NCBI GenBank assembly: GCA_910574455.1
Contig: CAJSYZ010000009.1
Coordinates: 3,365,040-3,429,039 of the forward strand
Source of the DNA: Trichaptum fuscoviolaceum
Lineage: Eukaryota > Basidiomycota > Agaricomycetes > Hymenochaetales > Trichaptaceae
Reading direction: 5' to 3'
DNA length: 64,000 nt
Shown: piece by piece, positions 22,437 to 33,264 of the stretch
How the letters are laid out: each line of letters opens with the position of its first letter
Numbering within the stretch: the first letter of the stretch is position 1
Made by a program: the position numbers and the translations under genes
The notes under the pieces: generated by a model
Told to the model about the DNA's origin: nothing
Database searches by the model: none
What the model saw: only the letters and a program-made list of their open reading frames with translations

Positions 22437-24059
22437 TTCCTTGACTCACCCGAGCAAGCCCTCCTTGTCACCACAATATTCAGTAAGGTCATGCCGAGAG
22501 GTGGGGGGACATACATTGGCCCTGATGGCGTAGGCCTGATCGCTCGTTACCTAGCGAAACACCCGGAAGGCATTTTGCCGAAGGGATACACCTTCATTCC
22601 ATCCACCTCTACGTATGCCAGCATGGAGGACGACCCGGCATTTTGGTCGCACTCGGAGGCAGCAAGAAAATGCTCGAAATTTGTCGAGATGACAGGCGAG
22701 CCTGGCAATGTCGTGATCTCACATCCTCTCATGTTACACAGCGTCTCCAAGAACATCCTGCGCGCCCTATGCGTCATTTCCAATCCACATGTCTCCCTGA
22801 GAGAACCGTTTAACTTCAACCGCACAGACCCGAAGGAGTATTCCTTGGTCGAACTCAAGACGCTCAAGGATCTTGGCGTTGAGCGTCTTGACTTCAAACC
22901 GGCTGTACAAAAAGGCCGCCTACAAGTGCCGCCGCTGCCGCATGCAGTAGGCGGCACTTTCTATACAGGACCGCATGCAGTACTAGTAGGCGTAGGCGGT
23001 CATTGTACAAAGTGCCGCCTACGGTCTCGTAAGTGACCGGGGGCAAGAGCCCCGATAATATCTCAGATCTATCCAAATAAATGTCACGAGACTATGGTCT
23101 GGGTCACTCTTTAGTAAATATATTCTCATACAATTTACTTAAGTCAATATTGGGTGTATTAAGTTAGTTGAAAGTATTATATTAAGTGTTGTTAAGTTAA
23201 AATCAGGACAAATATACTGTGTGACTTGGTGTCCAAGAACAGCCTGAGGGGACAAGCGGACAACTTGAAGGATTACCGAAAACCGGGTAACGGGCATTGA
23301 CAAGTTTTACGAAGACTTCTCATTGACTTCCTACACCTTCTATACATGTGCCATTTTGGTCTCTATTTCTCGTAGTTAATTATCATTTATTTTATATCTT
23401 ATTAGTACATTACAATAGACAGTACTGTGATTGTTTTATATCTAAACTACTTCTGCTATGCAAGTAATCATATTGTCGTATGCAAGATCTACAATTTGAT
23501 GAGTGGCTGTGGGAAACTGAATGCATGGCTGTGTTTGTACCTGAGTCTAGTACGCTTTGGGAAGGTTCGGGACCCCGTTGCAACTCTGCATGCGGCTTGA
23601 CTGCAGTCTTCAAGCCTGTATGCGGTAGTGTATGCGGCACTTCAGTGGCTGTGCCAGGGTTTGCATGCGGCATTTTTGACAGGTAGGCGGCAGTTTTGAC
23701 AGGTAGGCGGCACTGCATGCGGCAGTTTGGACAGCTGTGGCACATGCAATGACTTCATTAATTTCTACAGTATTTTATCTTATTTATCATTGGTTCAGTG
23801 TCTGCAGTCATGCATGCGGCAGCGGCGATACTTGTAGGCGGCTGCATGCGGCAGCGGCGGCACTTGTAGGCGGCCTTTTCGTCAGGCCGACTTCAAACCA
23901 ACGACAGAGAGGCGGCGCATTGTCCCTGAACGGATCGCGCGCATGGAAAAGATGCTCGAAGAGGAGAAGAAGCGGCTCGCCGCCTCGGACGAACAGAAAG
24001 GCGCCAACTTAAGCCTTAGTTCGCTGCCCAAGAAAGGGCAGCCCATCGCCGTTTCCTGA
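22434..24059 (+). pseudogene. Partial phytanoyl-CoA-dioxygenase-like 2OG oxygenase, split by MITE-A
   Basis: C-terminal half of a PhyH-like Fe(II)/2-oxoglutarate oxygenase. Homology starts abruptly at HFLDSPEQALLV, then GGTYIGPDGVGLIARYL, YTFIPSTSTYASMEDDP and VVISHPLMLHS, the last with the probable distal metal-binding His. It runs to LKDLGVERLDFKP at 22900. MITE-A copy 2 (22901-23888) follows, after which the frame resumes TTERRRIVPERIARMEKML and ends LPKKGQPIAVS at 24059. The N-terminal half with the HxD metal ligand is absent; upstream DNA is the antisense CFEM tail. It is therefore broken twice: 5' truncated, then interrupted. Confidence 0.75.
22901..23888. mobile_element. MITE-A copy 2, 988 bp
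   Basis: Nearly identical to 1192-2191, with only a few indels and substitutions, and in the same orientation. The inner 38 bp of its TIRs match exactly. The target duplication is GACTTCAAACC at 22890-22900 and 23889-23899 (11 bp exact). It interrupts codons of the 2OG oxygenase. The near identity of the copies indicates recent mobility of the family. Confidence 0.9.
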
Positions 24060-25163
24060 AGCCTCTGGAGGAACTTTGAGTTCCACTACCACGATGTACC
24101 TACTACCTTCATGCCCTACCAGTGTGCTGATTATGAGGACAACAGAGTGTAAAACTGGTGAGAAGTAGCTTGGATGAATAAATCAACTTTACGCCAAGAT
24201 GCTACTAGATTATTGAAAGGTGGTTACCTGATGCTGGAAGGAAAATTGGGTACGCTGGATAGTTCGGCTCAGGGTATTCAACAACGTCACATTGAATGCC
24301 CTGTGTCTCAAATTTCTGCAAATACTCGGCTTGTCATTTTATACCTTCGCCCAGAAGGACATCCTGAAGAGAATCGAAAGACGTTCGAGCGGCAATTTTG
24401 TAATGTACGAAGCTGTTGTCCACTATTGCGAGTTGTCGAGTGTACGATGAGAGGTAGGCATGGTGAGGTCTTCATCAAGGAAGGCACATTACTTTTAGGT
24501 AAGGCGTAAATTACATTCGGGTGCCAGGCTCTCCCAGTCCTTCTTCTCTTCAGCAAAGTCAGTGCCCGCAAAGAGACAGAGTGGCCAGATGCCAGATGAG
24601 CGCCGACTTGAGCCAGCTTTGATTTCGAGCACCTGTCCAACCAGATAGTTGGCGTAGAGATATACCTCAGCCCATCCCCATCCTAAACTAAGGGCAAGGT
24701 GAGCCACTAGGGTTGTATTTCAAGTTTCTGATAGTACTCATGGTTTTTGAGCAGATTCAGAAATTGCGTACTAGTTTGTGTCAAGAAAACACTGACAGGA
24801 GCGAAAGCAAAAGATGCATCTAGAAAAGCGATCATGAGAGGCTTGAGTCGAATAAGAGCCCGAATATAAAATCAGCATTGCAGACGGAAGCAAAAGATGG
24901 CGGTTGAGTTCAACATGCATTAAGTTAAAGCAGAGCCAGAGTATCCGAGCCCGAAAAGGAAGGTAACGGTGAAAGTACACCGCGTCACTCAGACTTCAAG
25001 TCGCAGCGGCATACGTATACACATTGCGCGCCAGACCTGCTCTCAGCATTATCGCCTGTCCTCCCTCTGGCTGCCCTTCATTATTGCATAGCTAATAGCC
25101 TCAAACAAATAGGTTACACTGAAAGATATTTCGAAAGCCGCTAAAGTCGAACAGCAGTCATCC
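24060..25163. other. Intergenic, no gene supported
   Basis: Only short overlapping frames in several phases, without splice structure or recognisable motifs. It contains the promoter region of SFT2 at its right end. Confidence 0.5.
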
Positions 25164-26075
25164 ATGGCCCCGTCAACGACTGGCACGACTGAGCAGAACT
25201 TTCGCAGCAACCTGTCGCAATTTCGATGGGCGAACAGTGTCACAAACGACTCTCAACAGTCTCAGGCGGCCTCAGGAGGAGGCAACCCATTTTCGAGATT
25301 CTACAACTCGATAGGAGGGTCATACATTCCGTTACGTTCGAATGAGCACTCAAACGAGGAAGAGGCATATTTCGCGCTGTCGAGATGGGAAAGGTGCGTC
25401 GTATGATTATAAAGTGATGGACTAATACTAAGCGATAGTCTGCAATAGATTACTGGGCTTTGGAGCATGCTTGCTAGGCGCTGCAGCGTGTTTCTTTGTT
25501 GCGTTCCTTACCTTACCATTTCTCGCTTTACGACCGGCGAAGTTTGCTTTAGCGTTCAGGTGCGCGAAGGGACTTATCTGTGATGTTGTAGCTGCTAACA
25601 TGATTTTAGCCTCGGAAGCTTGCTTGTCATGTTTGGGTGCGTCAGCTCAGAGGCTCATCAGCGCACTGAACTCATGCAACTTCAGCTTCGCAGTCCTGAT
25701 TGGCCCAATAAACCATATCAAGCACCTTCTCTCGAAAGAACGGCTCCCATTCACGGTGGCTTATCTCGCAAGTCTTGGGCTCACCCTTTACTTCTCCGTC
25801 GGAGTGCGTGTCTCGTATCATTCATATTTATCTGGCTTTCGGCCGTACTTATCTTTTGTGCGATACAGGCGCAATCGTATATCGGCTCACTTATTGGAGC
25901 GATAGTCCAGGTAAATTTCCTATCCCCGAAGGCCGGTGATCTCGATCTGACGACTGTGACATAGGTTGTTGCGCTTGTCTCGTATGTCTTGGCGTACTTC
26001 CCTGGCGGTGTTCAAACACTCAGGTTTGGAGGCCAGATGGCATTGCGCGGCGCAGGAAGCCTGCTGCCTATTTAG
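25164..26075 (+). CDS. SFT2: SFT2-family Golgi vesicle transport protein
   Basis: Sft2/Got1-type small four-TM protein acting in retrograde traffic to the Golgi. Six exons join in phase. The cytosolic N-terminus (MAPSTTGTTEQNFRSNLSQF, then YFALSRWER) leads into LLGFGACLLGAAACFFVAF, then LTLPFLALRPAKFALAFS. The short exon LGSLLVMFG, the exon FAVLIGPINHIKHLLSKERL with LASLGLTLYFSVG, and YIGSLIGAIVQVVALVSYVL follow. It ends SLLPI at 26075. Introns are about 48-66 bp with GT-AG ends. Four hydrophobic spans, the RPAKFA loop and the short C-terminus fit the family. It appears intact and lies head-to-tail with the permease gene. Confidence 0.9.
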
Positions 26076-26471
26076 CGGCTTGTACACTGTATATTGGCTT
26101 CTTTATATATTTGTGTGGACATCTCTTACCGCAGAGCGTCGTTCGGACAACGGGAACGAATCTGCACCCGGCAACCCTAAAGTAGGGGCAAAAGTTTAAG
26201 TTTATCCGGATGATCTCACGAAGCCTCTATCATGATTTTAGCGGCGGGGACGGGAGCTCCTCACGGAAGTCATCCCACGAACGAACGAATCGACGCACGT
26301 ATCGCAAGATTAATGCTTATCTCCTTATCTGCTGTGTCGCTTCGGCTACTTGGAACCTTGACTGATATGGCGCTGCTATAAAATATAGACCAGGCTTCTT
26401 ACGTTTGGAGCGTGCTTGTGCTTCTACCACCACATCTCTCTGAGGCTTGTCTGAGCTCCTTGCTTCTGACG

Positions 26472-28623
26472 ATGAGCTCGACCAGCGGCCTTCGATATCG
26501 GCTTAGAGCTCTTGCTGATCCCAAGACCTGGGAAATAGAGACGGAACCTGGCTCGTTTGCTCCTAACAGCAGATGGAGCAACAAGGACATGGATCCCGTC
26601 CCTCCTCACAAGCGGACATGGACGACGCTCAACTACATTCTATACTGGATTTCCGACGCGACTAATGTCGCTGTCTGGGAGCTCGCATCTTCCATGCTCG
26701 CGATAGGGTTATCTTGGTGAGTAAACAAGGCTGCATTTGACCACAATTCATTCAAGTTCTTTTGTTGTAGGAAACAAGCTTTGCCTGCTATCGCCGTTGG
26801 ACACGTTATTATCGCTGTCGTCATGGTCGCGAACGGTACAATTGGAGCGCGCCTCCATATCCCATTCCCCGTGCTTAATCGCTCCTCGTTCGGCTTCTGG
26901 TTCAGCTATTTCAGCGTCATCAGTCGGGTCGTGCTCTCTATGTTCTGGTTCGGTGTTCAAACCTTCACGGGTTCCGAATGTGTATATCAGGTGAGGGTTT
27001 TCCGCAACGCTCTTTCGAATTGAAGCGAATGACTTAATGTGGCAAACCTTCCAGATGCTCAAAGCCATTTGGCCATCCGTCGCGCACGTGCAAAACCGTC
27101 TCCCCGAGGGCGCGAACATCACGACCGTTGGAATGATGTGTTATTTCCTTTACTGGTTGTTCCAGTTTCCCTTCATGTTCGTCTCTCCGCAACATATCCG
27201 GTGGCTATTCGTCGCGAAGGGTATCATCGTTCCCATCGCATGGCTTTCCATGCTCATCTGGGCTTTTGTCAAAGTGCCGAATCATGGCTCGCTATTCCAC
27301 CAGTCGGCGAACGTATCTGGTGCAAGTCTGAGCTGGGCGTGGTTGAGCGCTTTGAACAGTGCATTAGGCATCTACTCAACGTTAGCTGTCAACATTCCGG
27401 ACTTCACGCGATACGCGAAATCAGAGCGAGAGTGAGTGTCCAATTTATCTTAATTCTGTGAATGTTCATATTAACTCGCCCATGCTAGTCAATATATTCA
27501 ACTTCTCATCATTCCTACTGCCTTCACTTTCTGCGGGTTCATGGGTATCGCTGTTACCAGTGCTGGGGCGGTCCTTTACGGTGGTGTTTTCTGGGATCCC
27601 TTGCGCTTGATCGATAACTGGGACAACCGCGCAGCGGCCTTCTTCGCATCGTTTGCATTCTTATTAGCAACGATAGGAACGAATATCTCTGCCAATTCCC
27701 TATGCGCAGGAAATGACATGACAGTCTTATTCCCTCGTGTACGTTTATAGCTTTGGTTCCGCTTTCTGTCAAAGACGTTTCTGATCTTTCCTCAGTGGAT
27801 TAATATTCGTCGAGGCCAAGTCATCTGTGCTTTCATCGGTGGGTGGGCGCTTTGCCCTTGGGAAATCCTCGCGAGGTGAGTATATGAATTATCAATTCAT
27901 TACAAAATACTGAAGCCTTGTCTAAAAGCGCGTCGGGATTCTTGTCGTTCATGGTAAGGTAATCTGCATGCCGGAAGGAATCGACTCTGACAACCGCCAC
28001 AACCTTAGAATGGTTATACAGTCTTCCTTGGGCCATTTGCTGGAATTATGGTGACTGATGTGAGTAATTTTACCTTCTCATAATATTTTACTCTTGTTGA
28101 TCTCTTCGTATGGAATCGTTGCAGTACTGGCTTGTACATCGTGGAAACGTCGATGTACCCTCGATGTACCGTCCTCATGGAAGATACCGTTACATCGGCG
28201 GAGTGGTAAGCTCTCATGAAACCTTCATCATGAAGGTAGTCTAACAAGTGGGCATGGTAGAACTGGAGAGCTGCTCTCGCTCTCCTTATATCCGTTCCGC
28301 CGAACTTGCCTGGGCTAATCAACTCTATTAACCCGAAAATTCACGTTGGTGGAGGGGTCTTCATATTCGACTTTGCGTGGATATTTGGGGTGAGTATCTC
28401 AAATTTTGTTCTCGTAGGTCTGTTTAAATACTCATTTTTCGTTCAGTTCTTCTCGGCTTCATTTGTGTACTACGTCACATCGACCCTCTTCCCAGCAAAG
28501 GAGACGTTCATTGATGCACCAATCCTAGACGATAACGAAAGACCAACCATAGAAGACAGCGAACGTGATGTGGAAGAGGTAAATGTAGAGACTGCGTCGG
28601 AGAAGGGCAGCACAGAAAAATAG
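26472..28623 (+). CDS. NCS1-family nucleobase/allantoin permease
   Basis: Nucleobase:cation symporter-1 of the Fur4/Dal4 type: a plasma-membrane transporter with about 12 TM helices for uracil, allantoin or related compounds; substrate not deducible. The start at 26472 gives MSSTSGLRYRLRALADPKTW. Signature segments are SRWSNKDMDPVPPHKRTW, YWISDATNVAVWELASSM, GARLHIPFPVLNRSSFGFW, GANITTVGMMCYFLYWLF, LAVNIPDFTRYAKSE, ATIGTNISANSLCAGNDM, NGYTVFLGPFAGIMVTDYW and NWRAALALLISVPPNLPGL. About ten exons join in phase. The tail is acidic and serine-poor, ending GSTEK at 28623. No lesion seen. Confidence 0.92.
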
Positions 28624-28701
28624 AGCAGAATTTAATGTTTATAGATGTACATAACCTCTGTTGTAAACTAAGAGCAACACTTTGTTGTTTCTGATGAAAG
28701 A

Positions 28702-31636
28702 CTAAACATCAACATCCATTTGCGGCTGTCCTTGGTCGTCGATGATAGCGTGTAACTCGGCCAAGACTTCGGCCGCTGACGGTCTTTCCCCTTTCTCTGG
28801 AGCCCAACACCGTTGCATCAGATCCCAGAGCTCATCCGTCAGTCCCCTGTTTACGTCTCTTGTGCTGGTTGGACGTTCGGGCTTCCTGCACTGATGGATT
28901 GCCAGGATGACTTGCGGGTAAGTCTTCAAGTCTCGAAATGGCACGTCCAGCGTTATTATCTAAGTGGTTTCAGTATTAGCATTTCTCTGTCTGGCACCAC
29001 ATAGATTTTACTCACCTCGAGATAGAACATCGCGAGTGACCAGACATCAGACGCTTTACTTACTATCTCCTGCCCGAGAAATAACTCTGGAGCCATCCAG
29101 CGAGGATTTCCCGAGCCATCCAGAGCGGATGAAATGGGCATTTGTGTAAGGTCTTCGACGATTACTGCCAACCCGAAGTCAGACAGAAGAGGTTGGCCGG
29201 AATTGTTGATCAAAACGTTCGCCTTTCATCGCGCCAGACTAAGCTATTTACACCTGCATAAATGGATGAACACGTACTCCTCGTAAATCGCCATGTATCA
29301 CCGGAGGCTGATGGCTATGTAGATATCTGAGGCCTTCAGTCACGCCGTGAGCCTTGTAGACACATAGAAGTTAGCTAAAGTGGTGAGCGATAGGGAATGT
29401 ATCTACGTGCGATTGGAAGAGGGGGGGTGTCTGGATGTTTCTCCAAGTACTGGATGCAATTTCCGTAGTACAGCCATGGAGATACTAAGCAGGTGCTAAG
29501 ACCTGGAGGGTCAGCTGTTCCGAGGAAAGGTAAGATGTTTGGATGATCCAGGTCGCCCCAAATATAAGCTTCACGCATGAAGCGCTGTATTCGTGATAGA
29601 GTCATTCAATTGTCGTCCCAAGTAAAAGAGATACAGACAGACCTTCGTTAATCGGAGAATAGGCTGTGTTTTGCCTCTGATGACGAGTGTCTTCAAGGCG
29701 ACGGGACCGAAACCATCCAAAATCGCCCGACGAATATCGCCGAAGCCTCCGCTCGCATGGATTGACTGAATGTCGTCCAAGAGTTTGATCCGGTCTGTCA
29801 GGTCTTTGACGTCTAGGATGGGTGTCTCGCGCATCTTCTCAAGCTGCCTGTTAACATCGTACATAATCGGGCGTGCGTCCGGGTCGTCTGCCCAGCAACT
29901 TGATATGAGAAGTCGGAGCTGTCCATCGACACCCTGATGGACAAGTCGACCATCGCCGAATATAGGGCGCTCACCAAGCTGAACCATGTCCATAACCTCT
30001 TGGGGGCTCTTGTACTCGTCGAACGGGATTTGCTTCGCCACAATCTCGAATAATTCAGATAAACGACGCTATGCTTGGAGGGTACATCCGGATGCATGGC
30101 TTGCACTCACCTCATAGGCTGTCATGGCGAAGCTGTATACATCACCGGAGATGGATTTGTGAGAAGCTGCGTTATGCTTCAGGAACTCTGGTGCAAGCCA
30201 CCTTAACGGTGTCATCCACCCTTGCTCAAAAGTCGAAGTGGCAAATCCACAAACGACTGCGTTGTGATTGTCGTCTATCATCACGCCATGCTATAAGAAA
30301 GATCATAAGTAGAGGTATCCATTCGAAGGCAGATAATACAAACTCCGGTTAGAAGTCCATGTATGTACGGTGGTTGGCGTGAGTGCAGGTACGCCAGTCC
30401 GGATGCGATATCGGAGATCTATCAGAATGCTTTGAGTGCTAGCCGAACGATAACTGACAAGGGTATTACAATCTTCAGTCTGTCTGCGCCTGGGTTGATT
30501 CGTAAGAATTCCGTCACTGTCCCATTATACATATAAGGTGAGATGAGAGCCATCCCATGACTCCGGAAGTCGCGATAAATTCCAATTAGCTTGAGGATGT
30601 TAGGATGATCAAATTTCGCCCAATTTATGGAGTTCTAAAAAAGATGTAGTTTGTTAAGATCATCTTCACCACCATGACTATGTATTACCTTCAAAATCGA
30701 AATGTCTTCGTCCTTGGGTCTAAATTGCTTCGGCGAAGTGTGCAGAACGACCTTCTTGCTGTATAGCTCTCCGAGCCAGACTGCACAAGCAGCACCCCAT
30801 GCGATAGGTACTTCACTTGTTCGTACGATTTGGCCAGTGAGATCTTGGAGTATGTGAGCCTTCCCTGACCAAAGCGGTTCGATCTGAGCGAGGAAATCTT
30901 GGTACAATTGCGTTGTGTCCGAACGCCCCTTTCCGATAGAAATTTCCTAATGCTTGTTGTTACACTTGCTTTTTCTCCCCATTGAAAAGATAGTGCTTAC
31001 TAGTTGAAGTGCGCTTTTGAAGGAGAAGAATTCATGTTCCGGGAGTTTCAAAACTTGTTCATGAATATCCTCTTGACGTAGACATTCTCTGAGTAGACGC
31101 TTGATGTTGACAGCATCCACCTTCCTGTCGGATTCATAGATCTCGCGATTGGTCTCGATCTCCTCTAGTAGAATGTCCTGGTATTCTGATTAGTGAAGAT
31201 CGTTTCGATAATAAGAATCTTACATCTTCGCTACCACGGACGGCGTTCCAGCAAGCGTTTGATAGGTCATCAAGGTGTTCCGTAATTTCCCCTTGTTGAA
31301 TGTATGTTTGCAGAACGGTGAGCTGGGCGAGGCGCTCTAGGTTCAATGTAGCCTTCGATACGGATGTGCTGAAGGTTTTGTGTGAGCTTGCGATTTTGCC
31401 AGTGTCAATAGGAGTTGCTGCACCAAAGATCTGGTAGTCCTCCAGATTTGGAAACTGCCTCTGCATTCGCGATGCTGCTCAGTTGATCCTTAATGTTTAA
31501 GGCTGCCCTCTAAATCATGATATTGGACAATAGATCATTAGAATGGATATGAACATAGAAAGTTTCTTACCTTGTGTGCCTTGAGTTCGCGACAGATACG
31601 AGAGTATTTATTCAGGAAAGGAAGCAAGTCATTCAT
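28702..31636 (-). CDS. Pseudokinase-kinase tandem protein (TKL-like)
   Basis: Two kinase domains in one multi-exon gene. N-terminus (from MNDLLPFLNKYSRICRELK at 31636) is about 200 aa and helical. The first domain (about 30850-29850) keeps DHPNILKLIG and PLRWLAPEFL. It has YIHGLL where the catalytic loop should carry Asp, VCGFA in place of DFG, and no clear VAxK lysine, so it is probably a pseudokinase. The second (about 29760-28702) has VALKT, DHPNILPFLG, VIHGDL, LSDFGLA and WMAPEL, with GDVYSF/SDVWSL-type helices in both, and looks catalytically competent. The order resembles JAK-type regulation by analogy only. Fungal TKL-like kinases of this kind are expanded in Agaricomycetes. Exact 5' splice pattern near 31500 is unresolved. 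Confidence 0.82.
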
Positions 31637-31886
31637 GACGAGACAGGGGGTAAGTTATGTACTGTCTTTGATAGCTATCAAATGCATAAGAGAAAAATCA
31701 TATTACTGATGTGGGTCGAACTTAGAACATTGGTCGTAGGGCGGATTGATCGTGCGGACCTACTAGTAGTATAGCCAGACTGACGACTCGGAATTGAACC
31801 GCCGGCGGCGTGGGAATGCCTTCCACTGGTAAGTTACCCCAGATAGTACGTCAGTGGCTTCACAGTCCTTCTTCCTTCCCCACATT

Positions 31887-33264
31887 ATGTCGACTGCTCA
31901 ACCCATTTCATCTCTCAATTTATCATTTTTGAGCTTTGCGTTGAGCTCATGGCTGGAAGGATCAACACAAATTCGTCGCTCACTTGCGCTGTTGCCACTG
32001 GAACACAGTGGAAGTGATGTGCTCACAGCCGATGTGAGGGCAGCTACTCAAGCTTCCACGTCTTCGGCGGCCAGTACTTCGATGAGGGAGAGGTTGTTTC
32101 GTTACGCACATATGATACTCAGGAAGCCTAATGAAGAGCTTTCGGAGACGGGGAAGGCAGTGGTCGGACTGCTAGATGTATCTGTACGTATGTCTTTTCG
32201 TTTTCAAGACCTCAATCTGAGACATTGGGTAGACGTCGATCCTGGTACTCAAACTAATTGGTACTGGCCCATTACTTCCTTTTCTTCTCAACCCTCTTAG
32301 TGTTGTCCTGCCGTTGCCTCGGAGTCTCACAGTCGATTCAGTGAAGTGGACACAGGTCGTCCTCACCATCACACTATTGTCTGTTCTACATGAAGCACAG
32401 CGGACATCTGTGTCAGCTGGCCTCACTTACTGGAAGCGACGCGCCCTCAAAAATGACCTTGATCTCAAGGATCTTTCTATCAGGGGAGAAGAACTTCGGG
32501 AAAGCATCTGCGACGACGACGAAGCAGAGTGTGTCATCTGCTCAGGCGTAGGAAATGATTCTTCTCTATCCGACTCTGTCTCATCCTTGCCGACCTCCTC
32601 AACCACTCCTGGCTTTTCTCTCGGCCCCCTAGAGGAGTTCTGCGTTAATGCACCACGAAAACACCCTATGCATCGCGGATGCTTCCTTGCGTGGAAGAAA
32701 GCATACTGGGAAGAAAGGTCGCGACACGTGCAGCCCGTGATCACTCTTCTCTGTGAGGACGAGTCAATCCCAAGTCCAGGGACACGCCAATGGACGCGGG
32801 CGCAAGCAGTCCTCAGTGTCTTCCGCGCTACGCAAAATGCGATCTACGCACTCGCTCACAGTTCATACCTACCTAGCGACTGGCGGGAGGGCAGCCTCGT
32901 GGACGAGTCGGTATTCACACTATTCGATGAGGACGAAGAAGCCGAACATAAACTGGCGGAGGGCGAGGAAGTGATGTTAGGCGACATGGTCACGACTTGG
33001 CCATCGTGCCCTGGTTGTCGATCGGCTGTGAAAATGGTCTTTACCCGCGCCCCTCGCGACAAGACGCAGAGCTCGGAGAAGAAGGAGCTCCGAGGTTTTC
33101 GACTTTTCTCGGCCACTTGGATTTCTGCGTGGAGACGACTTGTAACTGGTCGGACTATTCTCCTTAAGACCGCTGCTCGGCTGTTGTTCGCTGTTTTCCT
33201 TGTGTCTATGCTGAAGATTCGTAGGTCCCGCGGCAGACAACTCTTACTGTCTAACTTCCCTTGA
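31887..33264 (+). CDS. RING-type protein with C-terminal membrane segment
   Basis: Start at 31887 (MSTAQPISSLNLSFLSFALS). A likely pair of introns around 32180-32300 joins VVGLLDVS, TLGRRRSC and VVLPLPRSLTVDSVKW. A split RING-like cysteine set follows: CDDDEAECVICSG, then after about 40 aa EEFCVNAPRKHPMHRGCFLA, then after about 110 aa WPSCPGCRSAVKM. The C3HC4 pattern is thus interrupted by an unusually long insert rich in acidic residues. Near the C-terminus lies ARLLFAVFLVSMLKI, a possible membrane anchor. A membrane-bound E3 ubiquitin ligase is the natural inference; zinc binding is not certain because of the spacing. Confidence 0.65.

Noticed and set aside
22030..22533. 167-codon + strand ORF over the CFEM-like tail
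   Set aside because: It is antisense to a frame with clear homology to the 34953-36074 protein, so it is a shadow.
31771..31860. tRNA-like sequence on the minus strand (a GGTTCAATTCC box, 6 bp pairing ends, CTGG/CCAG stem)
   Set aside because: The T-stem pairs at only three of five positions and no 7-base anticodon loop with U33 can be drawn. At most a degraded tRNA or tRNA-derived relic.
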